A DNA stretch of 64,000 bases. Origin: Ancylobacter dichloromethanicus (GTDB lineage: Bacteria; Pseudomonadota; Alphaproteobacteria; Rhizobiales; Xanthobacteraceae). The stretch lies in NCBI RefSeq assembly GCF_018390645.1, contig NZ_JAHBGC010000010.1, positions 1-64,000 on the forward strand, written 5' to 3'. This document shows positions 8,192 to 17,609 of this stretch, in pieces. A program made the translations under genes and the position numbers. How positions within the stretch are numbered: position 1 is the first letter of the stretch; every line of letters starts with the position of its first letter. The notes beneath the pieces were generated by a model that had not been told where the DNA came from, ran no database searches, and saw only the letters and a program-made list of their open reading frames with translations.

Positions 8192-9523
8192 ATGCGTTTC
8201 GGCCTGCTGGCGCGCATCATCCTCATCGTCGCGCTGGCGCTGTTCGCCATCCAGTTGCTGGTTCTCGCCTTCTATTTCGGCTTTCCCGCCGGGCGCGGCG
8301 AGTTCGGCGAGAGTTCGCCCTCGTTGCCGCGGCAGGTCGCCTCGCTCGTCCGGCTGGTCGACGAGGTGCCCGCGCCGCTGCGGCCGGCGGTGCTGGAAGC
8401 GTTTACGGAGAGTGGGCGCGCCGTGTCCATCGTGCCGGAACTGCCGGCGGGCCTGGCCGGACCCGGTGAACTGGTAAGAGTGCAGCGGGCGATCCGCGCG
8501 GCGCTCAATCTGCGCGGAACGCTCGATCGCGATGTCCGGGTGCGCCTCGAAGGGCGCGATCAGGGCGGGCAAGGCGATTCACTCAGCGTCTATGTGCAGC
8601 TTGCCTCGGGCGGCTATCTCTGGCTGGATGTGCGCGACCGGGTGACGGTGCGCCTGCTCGGCGTGCCCATCGGCTTCTTCGCCGGGCTGTTCGGCGTGCT
8701 GGTGGCGGTGGCGGCGCTGATTGCCGTGGCGCGGGAGATGAAGCCGCTCGCCCGCCTCGCCCGCGAGGTGGACAAGGTGGGGGAGGGCGGTAGGCCTGTG
8801 CGCATTCCCGAGCGCGGCGCTCCGGAGTTGCGTACGCTCATCCGCGCCGTGAACGCCATGCAGGAACGCATTGCCGCGCTGCTGCGCAATCGGACGCTCA
8901 CATTGGGCGCGATCTCGCACGATCTGCGCACCTATCTCACCCGCCTGCGCCTGAGGGTCGAGATGATGCCGTCGAGCCGCTATCGGGAGGGTGCGATCGC
9001 CGATGTGGAGGTGATGCAGGCGCTCGTCGAGGACACACTCGACTTCGCACAGGATTCCTTCGCTCCGAACGAGCCTGCCATCGCCGATCTCGTTGCCGTG
9101 TTCGAGCGCTATCGCGCCGGTCACCACGCCGGGCATGGACCGGCTGAGTGTATCGTGTTCGATCAACCGGCGGGGCCGGTGGCGGTCGCGATGGGAGAGA
9201 AGGCGCTTGGCCGGGTCTGCGCCAATCTGGTCGAGAATGCGCTGCGCCATGGCGAGCGTGCCTACGCTGCCATTGAGCGTGCCTCGGGTGCGGTGGTGCT
9301 CGTGGTCGAGGACGACGGGCCGGGCATCCCGCCGGATGAGCGCGAGCGGGTCTTCGAGCCCTTCTATCGGCTGGAGACCTCGCGCAACCGCGAGAGCGGG
9401 GGCACCGGCCTCGGCCTCACCATTGTCCGGCGTCTTGTCGAGCGCCATGGCGGGCGTATCGAACTGGGCGACAGCCGCCATGGTGGGCTTGCCGTCCGGG
9501 TTCACCTGCTCCCTGCCGGGTAA
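8192..9523 (+). CDS. Sensor histidine kinase (EnvZ/CpxA-type)
   Basis: 443 residues in the inner membrane. It has membrane helices at about 7-30 and 155-180 around a 120-residue periplasmic sensor, HAMP at about 181-235, and an H-box with His243 in GAISHDLRTYLTRLR. The ATPase domain carries N (NLVENALRH), G1 (VEDDGPGIPP), F (FEPFYRLE) and G2 (GGTGLGLTIV) boxes. It phosphorylates the preceding regulator. The ATG at 8192 is preferred over a GTG three codons earlier because it gives a better spacing from GAGAGG. The periplasmic Spy-like gene immediately downstream suggests an envelope-stress pathway. Confidence 0.93.
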   Translation: MRFGLLARIILIVALALFAIQLLVLAFYFGFPAGRGEFGESSPSLPRQVASLVRLVDEVPAPLRPAVLEAFTESGRAVSIVPELPAGLAGPGELVRVQRAIRAALNLRGTLDRDVRVRLEGRDQGGQGDSLSVYVQLASGGYLWLDVRDRVTVRLLGVPIGFFAGLFGVLVAVAALIAVAREMKPLARLAREVDKVGEGGRPVRIPERGAPELRTLIRAVNAMQERIAALLRNRTLTLGAISHDLRTYLTRLRLRVEMMPSSRYREGAIADVEVMQALVEDTLDFAQDSFAPNEPAIADLVAVFERYRAGHHAGHGPAECIVFDQPAGPVAVAMGEKALGRVCANLVENALRHGERAYAAIERASGAVVLVVEDDGPGIPPDERERVFEPFYRLETSRNRESGGTGLGLTIVRRLVERHGGRIELGDSRHGGLAVRVHLLPAG

Positions 9524-9629
9524 AGCGGCGGAGGTGAGAAGGCCGATACAAATCGACATCACGCGGTGCGACGGGCGAGACCTCGGCCGCCTAGCGTGCG
9601 GGCTCCTCAACGGCAGAAGGATGAAAGCC

Positions 9630-10226
9630 ATGAGAGAGCCGTTCCTGAAGCGAGGGCCGTTCCTGAAGCGAAGGCCATTCGCGATCCTGGCCGCCGGCGC
9701 CGTGTCCGCCGCCGTGTTCGCGGCCTCGGGCCTCGCCATCGTGGCCGGACAGGCGGAGGCGCAGGACGTGGTCGTCGAGCCCGCCGGTCCATGGGCCTGC
9801 GAGCCGCCCGACTTCGATGCCGGGCCGGCCCCCATGCTTGGTCCGGTTGAGTTGCGCCTGGTGGCGGGCATGCTGCTGGCGGCGCAGGAAACCGTGCTCG
9901 GCATCCGGCCGGATCAGGCCGAAGCGTGGCGCGACTATGCAGGCGCCCTGGTCGCCATGGTGCCCTCCGGCGACCGGGTGGAGCGCTGGCTCGCACCGGA
10001 AGGGCGCGCCAAGGCCGAGGCGTTCGATCTTGTGCAGGACGTTGCCGACGCTGCCATCGAGCGGGCCGATAAGGCGAAGCGTCTCAAGCAGTCAGTTGAT
10101 GTCCTCAAGGCGACGCTGACGCCCGAGCAGATGGCGCTTGTCGCGAAGACGCAGGCCCGCCTGGTCGAGCGCGTGGCACGTTTGATCGAATGGCAGCGTG
10201 GCGAAAGTTTCGGCGCCCCACTCTGA
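9630..10226 (+). CDS. Periplasmic LTxxQ (Spy/CpxP-like) protein
   Basis: 198 residues. A basic N-terminus and membrane-spanning signal (about 17-40) precede an all-helical body with one clear LTPEQ motif (163-167) and a degenerate one (IRPDQ at 92-96). That is the hallmark of Spy/CpxP chaperone-like proteins that sense or bind misfolded envelope proteins. It lies 106 bases after the kinase. The start at 9630 has AGAAGGA 8 bases upstream; an ATG at 9621 would overlap that site. The first 16 codons hold a tandem duplication (PFLKRGPFLKRRPF). Confidence 0.78.
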   Translation: MREPFLKRGPFLKRRPFAILAAGAVSAAVFAASGLAIVAGQAEAQDVVVEPAGPWACEPPDFDAGPAPMLGPVELRLVAGMLLAAQETVLGIRPDQAEAWRDYAGALVAMVPSGDRVERWLAPEGRAKAEAFDLVQDVADAAIERADKAKRLKQSVDVLKATLTPEQMALVAKTQARLVERVARLIEWQRGESFGAPL

Positions 10227-10258
10227 GGGCGTGCGAAGCTGCCCGCGTGGCGCAATGG

Positions 10259-10288
10259 AAAAGGCCGGGGGCGCCCTCCCGGCCTTTT
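10259..10288. terminator. Bidirectional terminator between the LTxxQ and SH3 genes
   Basis: AAAAGGCCGGG (10259-10269) pairs perfectly with CCCGGCCTTTT (10278-10288). There is a T tract on both strands, between converging genes. Confidence 0.88.
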
Positions 10289-10320
10289 CTCTGTCGGCTG
10301 GCGGGTTGTTCGCGGCAGGC

Positions 10321-11007
10321 CTACCAGCGCTGGAAGCTGCGCGATCCGGTGCGGGTCCCGCCACTAGGCCCGACGACCGCGCGATTCGTGGTGCACCCCA
10401 GCCCAGCGGCGCAGTTGCGGGTGCGGGCCGCGGTGCCGCCATTGGGACCTTCGGTCACCCGAGTCGATGTGCACGCGCCGCCGGTGCAGGTGCGGGTCTG
10501 GGCGGTCGAGCCACCATAGCGGCCGCTGGCGCCGCTCGTGCCCACGCAGGCGCCGCCCGCACAGGTGACGGAGCGGTTGGCGGACGTAATGCGCGGAGGA
10601 ACATAGGGCGGATAGGCCGCCCAGCGGCCATACCAGGGGTAGGCGCGATAATAGGTGTCCCAATACACGCGGTTGAAGGTGACGACGGTAATGCCGACCG
10701 CCGGCGCCAACGGCGCCGAGAGCACGACCGGCGCCCCGCGATAGACGACCTGGATGTAGGATGCGGCAACCCAGCCGCGATAGGGGCCAAAGGCGATATC
10801 GCACCAGCCATAGCCCGCGACGCATCCATGGGTAAGGATGGCCGTGCCCGCCGGAACGACGGTGATGGCGGGATAACCCGTCGAGGGGCCGGCCCGCAGA
10901 TTGACGTTGGCGGTGGCGATGCCGGTCGTGGCGGCTTGCGCGACCGACATGCCAGCCAGAGCGAAGGCGATGATGGCTGCCGCGATGAAGAGGCGGGTCC
11001 TGAGCAT
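10321..11007 (-). CDS. Secreted SH3-domain protein with Cys-pair repeat tail
   Basis: 228 residues. A signal peptide (1-25, ending AQA) precedes a bacterial SH3 domain at about 28-88 (ANVNLRAGPSTGYP, then GYRGWV-like core), which usually binds peptidoglycan peptides. A Tyr/Pro-rich linker follows (115-137). The tail (145-228) has three repeats of about 25 residues, each with a Cys pair: C149/C154, C174/C179 and C199/C205, followed by Gly-rich turns such as GPNGGT. The start has GAGGA 7 bases upstream. It probably works at the cell wall; its proximity to the two-component system suggests co-regulation. Confidence 0.82.
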   Translation of the reverse strand: MLRTRLFIAAAIIAFALAGMSVAQAATTGIATANVNLRAGPSTGYPAITVVPAGTAILTHGCVAGYGWCDIAFGPYRGWVAASYIQVVYRGAPVVLSAPLAPAVGITVVTFNRVYWDTYYRAYPWYGRWAAYPPYVPPRITSANRSVTCAGGACVGTSGASGRYGGSTAQTRTCTGGACTSTRVTEGPNGGTAARTRNCAAGLGCTTNRAVVGPSGGTRTGSRSFQRW

Positions 11008-11324
11008 GGGGTATCCTCATGATGTCCATCTCTGTCGCCGGGGCGCAGAGGCAGGATGCTGTTCCCTGAGGTTTCCGTGCTAGGGGCGCGGCGTCACTTG
11101 CGATTGACGGGGATGTTTCAATTTGTGACGCGCCGAACAGATTGACGCTGCTGCCGGCCGCGTCGAGCGATGGCGCGAGAGCGGGGCCCCGGTCACCGGC
11201 TGGAGGCGAGGCCGCGATCAAGGGAAGGGGCCTGCCGCAGGCGTGGTGCGGCAACCGCCGCGACGCTGCAGAAGGCCCCTTCGCCGGAGATCCCGGTCTC
11301 TCCTGGTCCGTCGCGGGGCGCGGC
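11008..11324. other. 317-base intergenic region with a long hairpin
   Basis: The left part must hold the promoter of the SH3 gene (reading leftward) and contains TTTCAATTTGTGACG near 11115. The right part holds GAAGGGGCCT (11224-11233) and AGGCCCCTTC (11273-11282), a perfect 10-bp stem with an inner GCCGCA/TGCGGC hairpin, 43 bases after the stop of the giant gene. It may end that transcript, although no T run follows. No gene is supported. Confidence 0.55.
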
Positions 11325-14300
11325 TCAGGCGAAGGTGAAGTCGTCGGCGCCGAACCCGTTCCGGGTGGTGTTCTCGATCAGCACATAGTTCTCGCCGCTC
11401 TGGTCGAGCTGGAGAACGACGCCCTCATCCGTGTCGACCATCGCGGCGAGCACCGCGTCGAAGGTTGCGAAATCGAGATCCTGAAACGCGATCAGGTCCT
11501 GGCCGGGATGGAAGTCGGTGATGATGTCCGCCCCTGAGTTTTCCGCGAACACGAACACATCCCGGCCGATGCCGCCGGTCAGAATGTCGTCGCCTTCGCC
11601 GCCCTCGAGGCGGTCCTCGCCCACGCCGCCCTTCAGCAGATCGTCGCCGCTGCCGCCGGCGAGGTCGTCGCTGCCGATCCCGCCTTCGAGGGCATCGTCG
11701 CCGTCGCCGCCGACCAGCGTGTCCTGGCCGATGCCGCCGCGCAGCAGGTCGCTGCCCGTGCCGCCCTCGAGCCGGTCATTGCCGATGCCGCCTTCGAGAA
11801 CGTCGTCGCCAGCATCGCCCTTGAGGGTGTCGTCGCCGATGCCGCCCCGCAGCACGTCGCCGCCTTCGCCGCCGTCGAGTTGGTCGCCGCGCATGCCGCC
11901 CTTGATCACGTCGTCGCCATCGTCGCCGAAGATCTTGACGCCGACCGTGGAAGACCCGCCCAGGACATCGTCGCCCGTGGTGCCGAGCTGCCAGCCCTCA
12001 TGGTCCGGCTCCTGCGGGCCCGCCGCCTCGACGGTCAGCGTAACCGTCGCGGTGGACGTTCCGCCCTGGCCGTCGGAGATCGTGTAGGTGAAGGACGCCT
12101 CACCCTCGTAACCGGCCTGGGCCGTGAACACGATCTGGCCATCGACCAGTTCCACCGATCCATGGCTCGCGCCCTGCACCGAGACGAGGCTCAGCGCGTC
12201 GGCGTCGGCATCCACGTCGTTGGCCAGCAGCGCGGCCGCCGCCAGCGAAAGCGCGAGGCCCGAGGTCACCGTGAAGCCGCCGTCGTTCTGGGCGACGGGC
12301 GCGGCGTTCGGGCGGGGCTGGACGTTCATCACCACCTTCGCGGTGTCCTGCCCGCCCTTGCCGTCGGAGACGGTGTAGGTGAAGGACGCGGCGCCGGTGA
12401 AGCCGTCGGCCGGCGTGAACACCACCTTGCCGTCGACCAGCGCGACCGTGCCATGGGTCGCGCCCTGCACCGAGACAAGGGTGAGGGCGTCGCCATCGGC
12501 ATCGGTGTCATTGGCCAGCAGGCTGGAAGCCGCCAGCGTCACCACCGCCTCTTCCAGGACATAGAGCCGGTCGTCGAGCGCGTCGGGGTTGCGGTTGGCC
12601 GCCGCCTCCACGTTCAGCGTGACCGTGGCCTTGTCCGTGCCGCCCTTGCCGTCGGAAACGGTGTAGCTGAACGAGGCCGTGCCGGAGAAGCCGGGGGTCG
12701 CCTTGAACAGGACGTTTCCGGCATCGTCGAGCGCCACCGTGCCGCCAATCGCCTCCTGCACCGAGACGAGGACAAGTTCATCGGCATCGGCATCCAGATC
12801 GTTGGCGAGCAGCAGCGCGGCGGTCAGCATGAGCGACGTGCCGGACACCAGCGAGAAGCCGCCGTCATTGGTAGCTTCCGGTGCGGCGTTGTCGCCGGGC
12901 TGCACCGGCGCATCCGCCAGCGACACCACGGTCAGGTCGTCGAACGAGACGCCCGCGCTGCCCCAGGAATAGAGGCCGACCGTTCCGCTCTCGAGCTTGT
13001 GGTCCTCGATGTCGTAGGCAAACACCGGCTCGCCGTCGACATAGGCCTGAATCTTGCCGCCGACCGTGTCGACGCGCAGATGGATCGGCTCGCCGCTGAC
13101 GTAGCGGCCCGGCACCTGCGCCAGGGTCTTCTCATAGCCATCGACCATGCTGCGCAGCTGCCAGAGGCCACCCTCGCGATCGAGCTCCATCTTGTAGTAG
13201 TTCTGCGGATCCTGATAGTGCAGCAGGAGGCCGATGCCGTCATCGTCCGGGGTAAGGATGGTGACCTCGACCGAATAGTCGCTCCATTCCGCCGCTTCGG
13301 GCGCGTTGTACAGTGCGTAGGTGCCCTTGCGCAGCGCGTTGTAGCCATCGCCCAGCGGGCTCCAGCCGCGGTTCCACGGGTCGGGATCGGAGGCGTTGCC
13401 GTTGGAGATCAGCTGGCGGGAGTGAATGTCCGACATCTGGAACAGCTTGCCGTCCAGTAACTTCCAGTCGGAGGCGCCACCCAGCGTGCCCTCGTCGACG
13501 ATGGTCCAGCCGGCGAGCGAGGCGCCACTGAAGCCCTCGCTCACCAGCACCTTGTCGGCGCCGACGACATCGACCTTGACGTGGTCACGGGAGGTCTTGC
13601 CGGCCGCGTCGGTGACTTCGAGCGTCACCGCCTTGGTGCCGGCGGGGAGAGTGAGGACAGCCTCCTTGCCGGTGCCGATCTCCTCGCCATCGAGCAGCCA
13701 GCGATAGGCCACGATGTCGTTCGGCCCGAACGAGCCGGACGCCGACAGCGCAACCACCGCGAAGCCGTCGCCATCGCTGTCGATGCTGCGCATGTCGCCG
13801 GCGCCATGCGCGGCCAGCGCCACCTTGTTGACCGCGACATTGTCGAAGATCGCGCTCTTCTGGTTGCTGGAGAGCACGCCGATGGTGCCGCCGGCGAGCG
13901 GCGCGCTGTCGACCACCGGCCCGCCGAAGACGTTCCTGTCGTCGAGCAGCACGGTGATCTCGCCATTCACCACGGCGACGCGCAGTTCCATCTCGTCATT
14001 GAAGCGGTAGCCGCCCGTGACCGAGGCGAGCACGGTCTCGACGCCGTCCTGCACCTTGATCAGGTGGCGGGTAGAGCCCTCGCCGTCGAGTTCGAGCCGG
14101 TAATAATTGCTCTCGTCGGCGTAGTAGAACACCGTGCCGATCACGTCGTCGTCGGTGGAGCGGATGGTGACGTCGAACACATAGTTGTTCCACGCCAGCG
14201 CGGCGGGATCGTTCCACACCAGGACCTTGTCGGGATTGTCCTGCGAGTAGTAGAGCGCGCCTTCCGGTGCGTCGATGGACGCGTCGTCATCCTTGCGTGA

Positions 14301-17300
14301 GTGAACGCTGCCCTTCACCTTCCAGAAGCCGGTGTCGGATTCGTCCAGGAAGTCGAGTTGGGCATTGCCGAAGGTGGCGTCGAGAGTGCCGGAGAAGTCG
14401 AACTGCGTGGTGTTGAGGTCCGGCGCCTGGGTGAAGATGCCGCCGGCCTTGGCGCCACCGAGCGCCGCGACCTGCTCGGCCGTGAGCACGCCCTCGGTGA
14501 ACGACACGCCGCTCACATAGGCATCGGACATTTCGCCGTCCTCGTCGGCAAACAGCAGGAAGCCCTTCTCGCCATCCAGCTTGAAGCGCTCGGCATCCAC
14601 GACGCGCGAACCGATGAGGCTGCCGTTCAGGTATTTGTGGAGCGTGACGGTGCCGTCTTCCGCCTGGTCGACCACCAGCGCGATGCGCTGCCATTCGCCA
14701 TAGGCGAACGCGCCGTCATACCCGCCGCCGCCGAGTTCGGCGCTGCCGGTGGCGTTGTTGCGGCGGATGAAGACGTCGCCGTCACTGCTGTTGCTCGGGT
14801 CGGTCTGCAGCAACGAGATGTAGCGGCCCTGGCCGTCTGGGATCAGCACGTCCATGACGAGGCTGTATTCGGTGATGACCTCCTGTTCGCCACCCGGCGT
14901 CACCACGAAGCCCTGCTTTTCCTTCGGCGCGGGGAAGAACATTACCTGGTCATCGCCGCCCGGCATCGCGGGAATCTCGAAGGAGGAGGCCGTGCCGAAC
15001 TTGGTCAGGGTCTCGAGCGCATCGCCCTTCTTGTCGACGATGGCGATGGTGCCGGCGCCGAGGCTGGGGGACAGGTCGCCGTTGAAGTCGAACTGCACGG
15101 TGCGCCCGTCACTCGCCGTCGCCAGCGGACCGCTGGCCTGCGCCCCGCCCATATCGGCGATCTCGCTGGCGCTGAACACGCGGTCGGAAAACACGACGCT
15201 GTTGAGGTGTCCGTAGCCGCTTTCGCCATTGTCGTCGGCGAGCAGGTAGAAGCCGCCCTCGCCGTCGATCTTCAGGCGCTCCATAGCCACCACCTGGGTG
15301 CCGACGAGAGTGCCGTCGATATATTTGCTCAGCGTCGCGGTGGCGTCGTCGATTTTCTCGACGGTCAGCGCGATACGGTGCCACTGGCCATAGGTGATGG
15401 TGCCATGGGCGCCGCGCAGGATTTCCAGCCTGCCGGTGCCGTCGTTCCTGTTCTCAATGAAGATGACCCCATCCTCGGTGTTTTCGAGGTCATTCTGGAA
15501 CAGCGAGAAATAGGCGCCCTGGCCGTCATAGACCATCAGGTCCATCATCAGCGTATAGGATTCGAAGTCATCGCCGGAAGACGGCTCGAAATCCGGCATC
15601 ACATGGTAGTACTGGCTGGCTTCGAGCGGGGGGAACGAGAGCACGCCGGCATCGCCGCCGGGCAGCGCCGGGGCGCTGGCCGCGGAGGCGGTCTGCAGGA
15701 GCGTGATATTGGCCAGCAGCGGCCGGACGGTGGTCCAGCCGGCGGCGTCGCCGTCGTTGAAATTGTCCACCAGCAGGGTGCGATCGCCGCTGACGACGAC
15801 GCGGATCTCGTCGCGCGTCACCACGCCGGCGCGGTCCTCGACCTCAAGCGTCAGCTTGTGGCTGCCGACCTCGAAGGAGACGGTCGGCTTCTGGCCGGTG
15901 GCGACCACCTGGCCCTCCTTGTCGAGCCAGCGATATTCGACGATGGCGTCGCCCGGGTTGCGCGAGCCGCTGGCGTCGAGGGCCACTGCGAGGTCGTCGG
16001 CACCGGCCGTGGCGGCGGCGAAGATGTCGTCGCCGGCATCGGCCAGCGCCTGCGGCGTCACCGGGCCGAGATCGAGCCCGTCGAGCACCTGCTCGTGCTC
16101 CTTATAGTTGCCCTGGAGCTCGCCTTCGGTGCGCCCGCCGGTGAGGTAGCTGTCGAACTCGGTGAAATAGGTCTCGGTCGAGATGGTGCCGGCTTCCGGA
16201 TCGACCACGACCAGGCGGATGGCGCCATTGCCGCCGCGTCCGCCATTGATCTCGTTGGCGACGCCGTTCTGGTAGTTCACCAGCATCTGGTGGACCGGCT
16301 GGCCATACTGGTTGTAGCTGGTCACGGTTTCGGCGCCGTCGCCGAAGATGTGGCCCGAGAACGTCATCGCCACATTCGGGTACTTGCTGGCCAGCTCGCG
16401 CCAGATGGTCTCGCCATCATTGGGGTTCTCGAGCGTGTTGCCCATGCCGTAGTCGTAGCCGGTGCCCTCATTGAACAGCGGCGAGCCGAGCGGATCATGG
16501 CGGCCCGCGAAGTTCGTCATCGAGTGATTGGCGATGATGACACGGTGATCGGCATGTTCCTCGATGACATCGCCGGCCCAGCGCAGCACGTCGTCGCGCA
16601 CGCCGAATTCCATCGACATGACAAGCCATTTGGTGCCGTCCGGCGCGGTGAAGGTGTGGTAGTTGTTCTTGGAGCTTTCCGGCTCCTGGTCATAGACGCC
16701 GCCGAAGGTGGAACTGGTGGCGGCCTGCTTCTCCGGCGAGAACAGGTCGTCGAGATAGACCGAGCTGTGGTCGTTGGCGCGGCCCTGGTCGCTCTGGTCG
16801 TGGTTTCCCGGCAGCAGCGAATAGGGGATCTTGCCGTCGAGCTTGCGCAGCGCTTCCTCGGCGACCGCCCAGTTCTCCGCGGTGTTGCGCTGGGTGATGT
16901 CGCCGACATGGATGGCGAACTCGATGCCCAGGCTCTCCTGGTGATCGACCAGCCACTGGGTCATGTCGCCGAAGATGTGGTTGAGGTCGGCGTTGGACGT
17001 GTAGTCCTGCGTGTCGGGCATCACCGCAATGGTGAAAGCGCTCTCGCTGGCCACGCGCACGCGGACATTCTCGACCGCGGTGGAGCCGTCGGTATCGGTC
17101 GCGGTGATCTTGAGGTCGGTGTAGCCCAGCGTCTCGAGAAAATCGATGGTCAGCTCGCTGCCCTCGATCCTGACCGCGGCAACCGCAGGATCGCTGCTCT
17201 CGATCGTGTAGGTGAGGCCGCTGCCGCCGAACACGCTACTCAGATCGATGACGCGATCTTCCGAGCCGCGCTTCGCCATGAAGTCGAGGATGGGGCTTAC

Positions 17301-17312
17301 GATGCTGGTCAT
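11325..17312 (-). CDS. Giant secreted RTX protein with N-terminal calcineurin-like phosphoesterase
   Basis: 1995 residues, with no N-terminal signal. After a small Ig-like lead (about 1-90) comes a calcineurin-like domain (about 93-400) with D100-T-Q102, GD138, GNHD (169-172), H263 and GH321. The DxH motif reads DTQ, as in one known subfamily. Then follow PKD-like (about 415-510), two tandem LamG-like repeats (about 515-950), two DUF1080/LamG-like units flanking a second PKD-like unit (about 955-1465), three cadherin-like/VCBS repeats (about 1470-1765), about 15 RTX nonapeptides (about 1773-1915) and a typical type I secretion C-terminus. It should be exported by a type I system encoded elsewhere and fold in Ca2+. 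The ATG at 17312 has a weak ribosome site. Possible roles are extracellular phosphate scavenging or adhesion. Confidence 0.93.
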   Translation of the reverse strand: MTSIVSPILDFMAKRGSEDRVIDLSSVFGGSGLTYTIESSDPAVAAVRIEGSELTIDFLETLGYTDLKITATDTDGSTAVENVRVRVASESAFTIAVMPDTQDYTSNADLNHIFGDMTQWLVDHQESLGIEFAIHVGDITQRNTAENWAVAEEALRKLDGKIPYSLLPGNHDQSDQGRANDHSSVYLDDLFSPEKQAATSSTFGGVYDQEPESSKNNYHTFTAPDGTKWLVMSMEFGVRDDVLRWAGDVIEEHADHRVIIANHSMTNFAGRHDPLGSPLFNEGTGYDYGMGNTLENPNDGETIWRELASKYPNVAMTFSGHIFGDGAETVTSYNQYGQPVHQMLVNYQNGVANEINGGRGGNGAIRLVVVDPEAGTISTETYFTEFDSYLTGGRTEGELQGNYKEHEQVLDGLDLGPVTPQALADAGDDIFAAATAGADDLAVALDASGSRNPGDAIVEYRWLDKEGQVVATGQKPTVSFEVGSHKLTLEVEDRAGVVTRDEIRVVVSGDRTLLVDNFNDGDAAGWTTVRPLLANITLLQTASAASAPALPGGDAGVLSFPPLEASQYYHVMPDFEPSSGDDFESYTLMMDLMVYDGQGAYFSLFQNDLENTEDGVIFIENRNDGTGRLEILRGAHGTITYGQWHRIALTVEKIDDATATLSKYIDGTLVGTQVVAMERLKIDGEGGFYLLADDNGESGYGHLNSVVFSDRVFSASEIADMGGAQASGPLATASDGRTVQFDFNGDLSPSLGAGTIAIVDKKGDALETLTKFGTASSFEIPAMPGGDDQVMFFPAPKEKQGFVVTPGGEQEVITEYSLVMDVLIPDGQGRYISLLQTDPSNSSDGDVFIRRNNATGSAELGGGGYDGAFAYGEWQRIALVVDQAEDGTVTLHKYLNGSLIGSRVVDAERFKLDGEKGFLLFADEDGEMSDAYVSGVSFTEGVLTAEQVAALGGAKAGGIFTQAPDLNTTQFDFSGTLDATFGNAQLDFLDESDTGFWKVKGSVHSRKDDDASIDAPEGALYYSQDNPDKVLVWNDPAALAWNNYVFDVTIRSTDDDVIGTVFYYADESNYYRLELDGEGSTRHLIKVQDGVETVLASVTGGYRFNDEMELRVAVVNGEITVLLDDRNVFGGPVVDSAPLAGGTIGVLSSNQKSAIFDNVAVNKVALAAHGAGDMRSIDSDGDGFAVVALSASGSFGPNDIVAYRWLLDGEEIGTGKEAVLTLPAGTKAVTLEVTDAAGKTSRDHVKVDVVGADKVLVSEGFSGASLAGWTIVDEGTLGGASDWKLLDGKLFQMSDIHSRQLISNGNASDPDPWNRGWSPLGDGYNALRKGTYALYNAPEAAEWSDYSVEVTILTPDDDGIGLLLHYQDPQNYYKMELDREGGLWQLRSMVDGYEKTLAQVPGRYVSGEPIHLRVDTVGGKIQAYVDGEPVFAYDIEDHKLESGTVGLYSWGSAGVSFDDLTVVSLADAPVQPGDNAAPEATNDGGFSLVSGTSLMLTAALLLANDLDADADELVLVSVQEAIGGTVALDDAGNVLFKATPGFSGTASFSYTVSDGKGGTDKATVTLNVEAAANRNPDALDDRLYVLEEAVVTLAASSLLANDTDADGDALTLVSVQGATHGTVALVDGKVVFTPADGFTGAASFTYTVSDGKGGQDTAKVVMNVQPRPNAAPVAQNDGGFTVTSGLALSLAAAALLANDVDADADALSLVSVQGASHGSVELVDGQIVFTAQAGYEGEASFTYTISDGQGGTSTATVTLTVEAAGPQEPDHEGWQLGTTGDDVLGGSSTVGVKIFGDDGDDVIKGGMRGDQLDGGEGGDVLRGGIGDDTLKGDAGDDVLEGGIGNDRLEGGTGSDLLRGGIGQDTLVGGDGDDALEGGIGSDDLAGGSGDDLLKGGVGEDRLEGGEGDDILTGGIGRDVFVFAENSGADIITDFHPGQDLIAFQDLDFATFDAVLAAMVDTDEGVVLQLDQSGENYVLIENTTRNGFGADDFTFA
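11551..11982 (-). repeat. RTX nonapeptide repeats of the giant protein
   Basis: About 15 copies of GGxGxDxLx (for example RGGIGDDTL, EGGIGNDRL, RGGIGQDTL) give a quasi-periodic 27-base pattern. They bind Ca2+ in a parallel beta roll. One insertion (SSTVGVKI) interrupts the first two copies. Confidence 0.92.
12018..12895 (-). repeat. Three tandem cadherin-like/VCBS repeats of the giant protein
   Basis: Three units of about 95 residues share LLANDxDADxD and SYTVSDGKGG motifs. They are close enough in sequence to suggest recent internal duplication. Confidence 0.88.
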
Positions 17313-17609
17313 TGGTTGCAATTCCCATTGTATACGCACTGACTGGAGCGCGCTGCATGGCCCGTTGAAGTAGGTTGCCTCCGTGACAGATTGTTGAATA
17401 ACTTGGATGTCCAGCCATGCTCATAAGCAATGGTGGGTATCGACATTCTCGATAGGCCTTCGTGTCGCGGAAATTCTTCTGCACGCAGCGGCTATTACGG
17501 TCTCAAGAGGGACGGCGCGCCACGCTTCTGCCCGCCTCTTTTGGGAAGCTAGCCGAGCAACCTTGCAAACATCCAACCTCGCGCGATGGACATCGAAAGG
17601 ATCTGGGTC

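Noticed and set aside
11551-11982. CRISPR-like periodic pattern
   Set aside because: The 27-base periodicity is in frame and codes for RTX nonapeptides; there are no exact repeats with unique spacers.
14301-17342. A plus-strand open frame of about 1000 codons opposite the giant RTX gene
   Set aside because: It is the mirror of high-GC third-position codon use in the real gene, has no domains or ribosome site, and reads as low-complexity Arg/Gly/Val-rich sequence.
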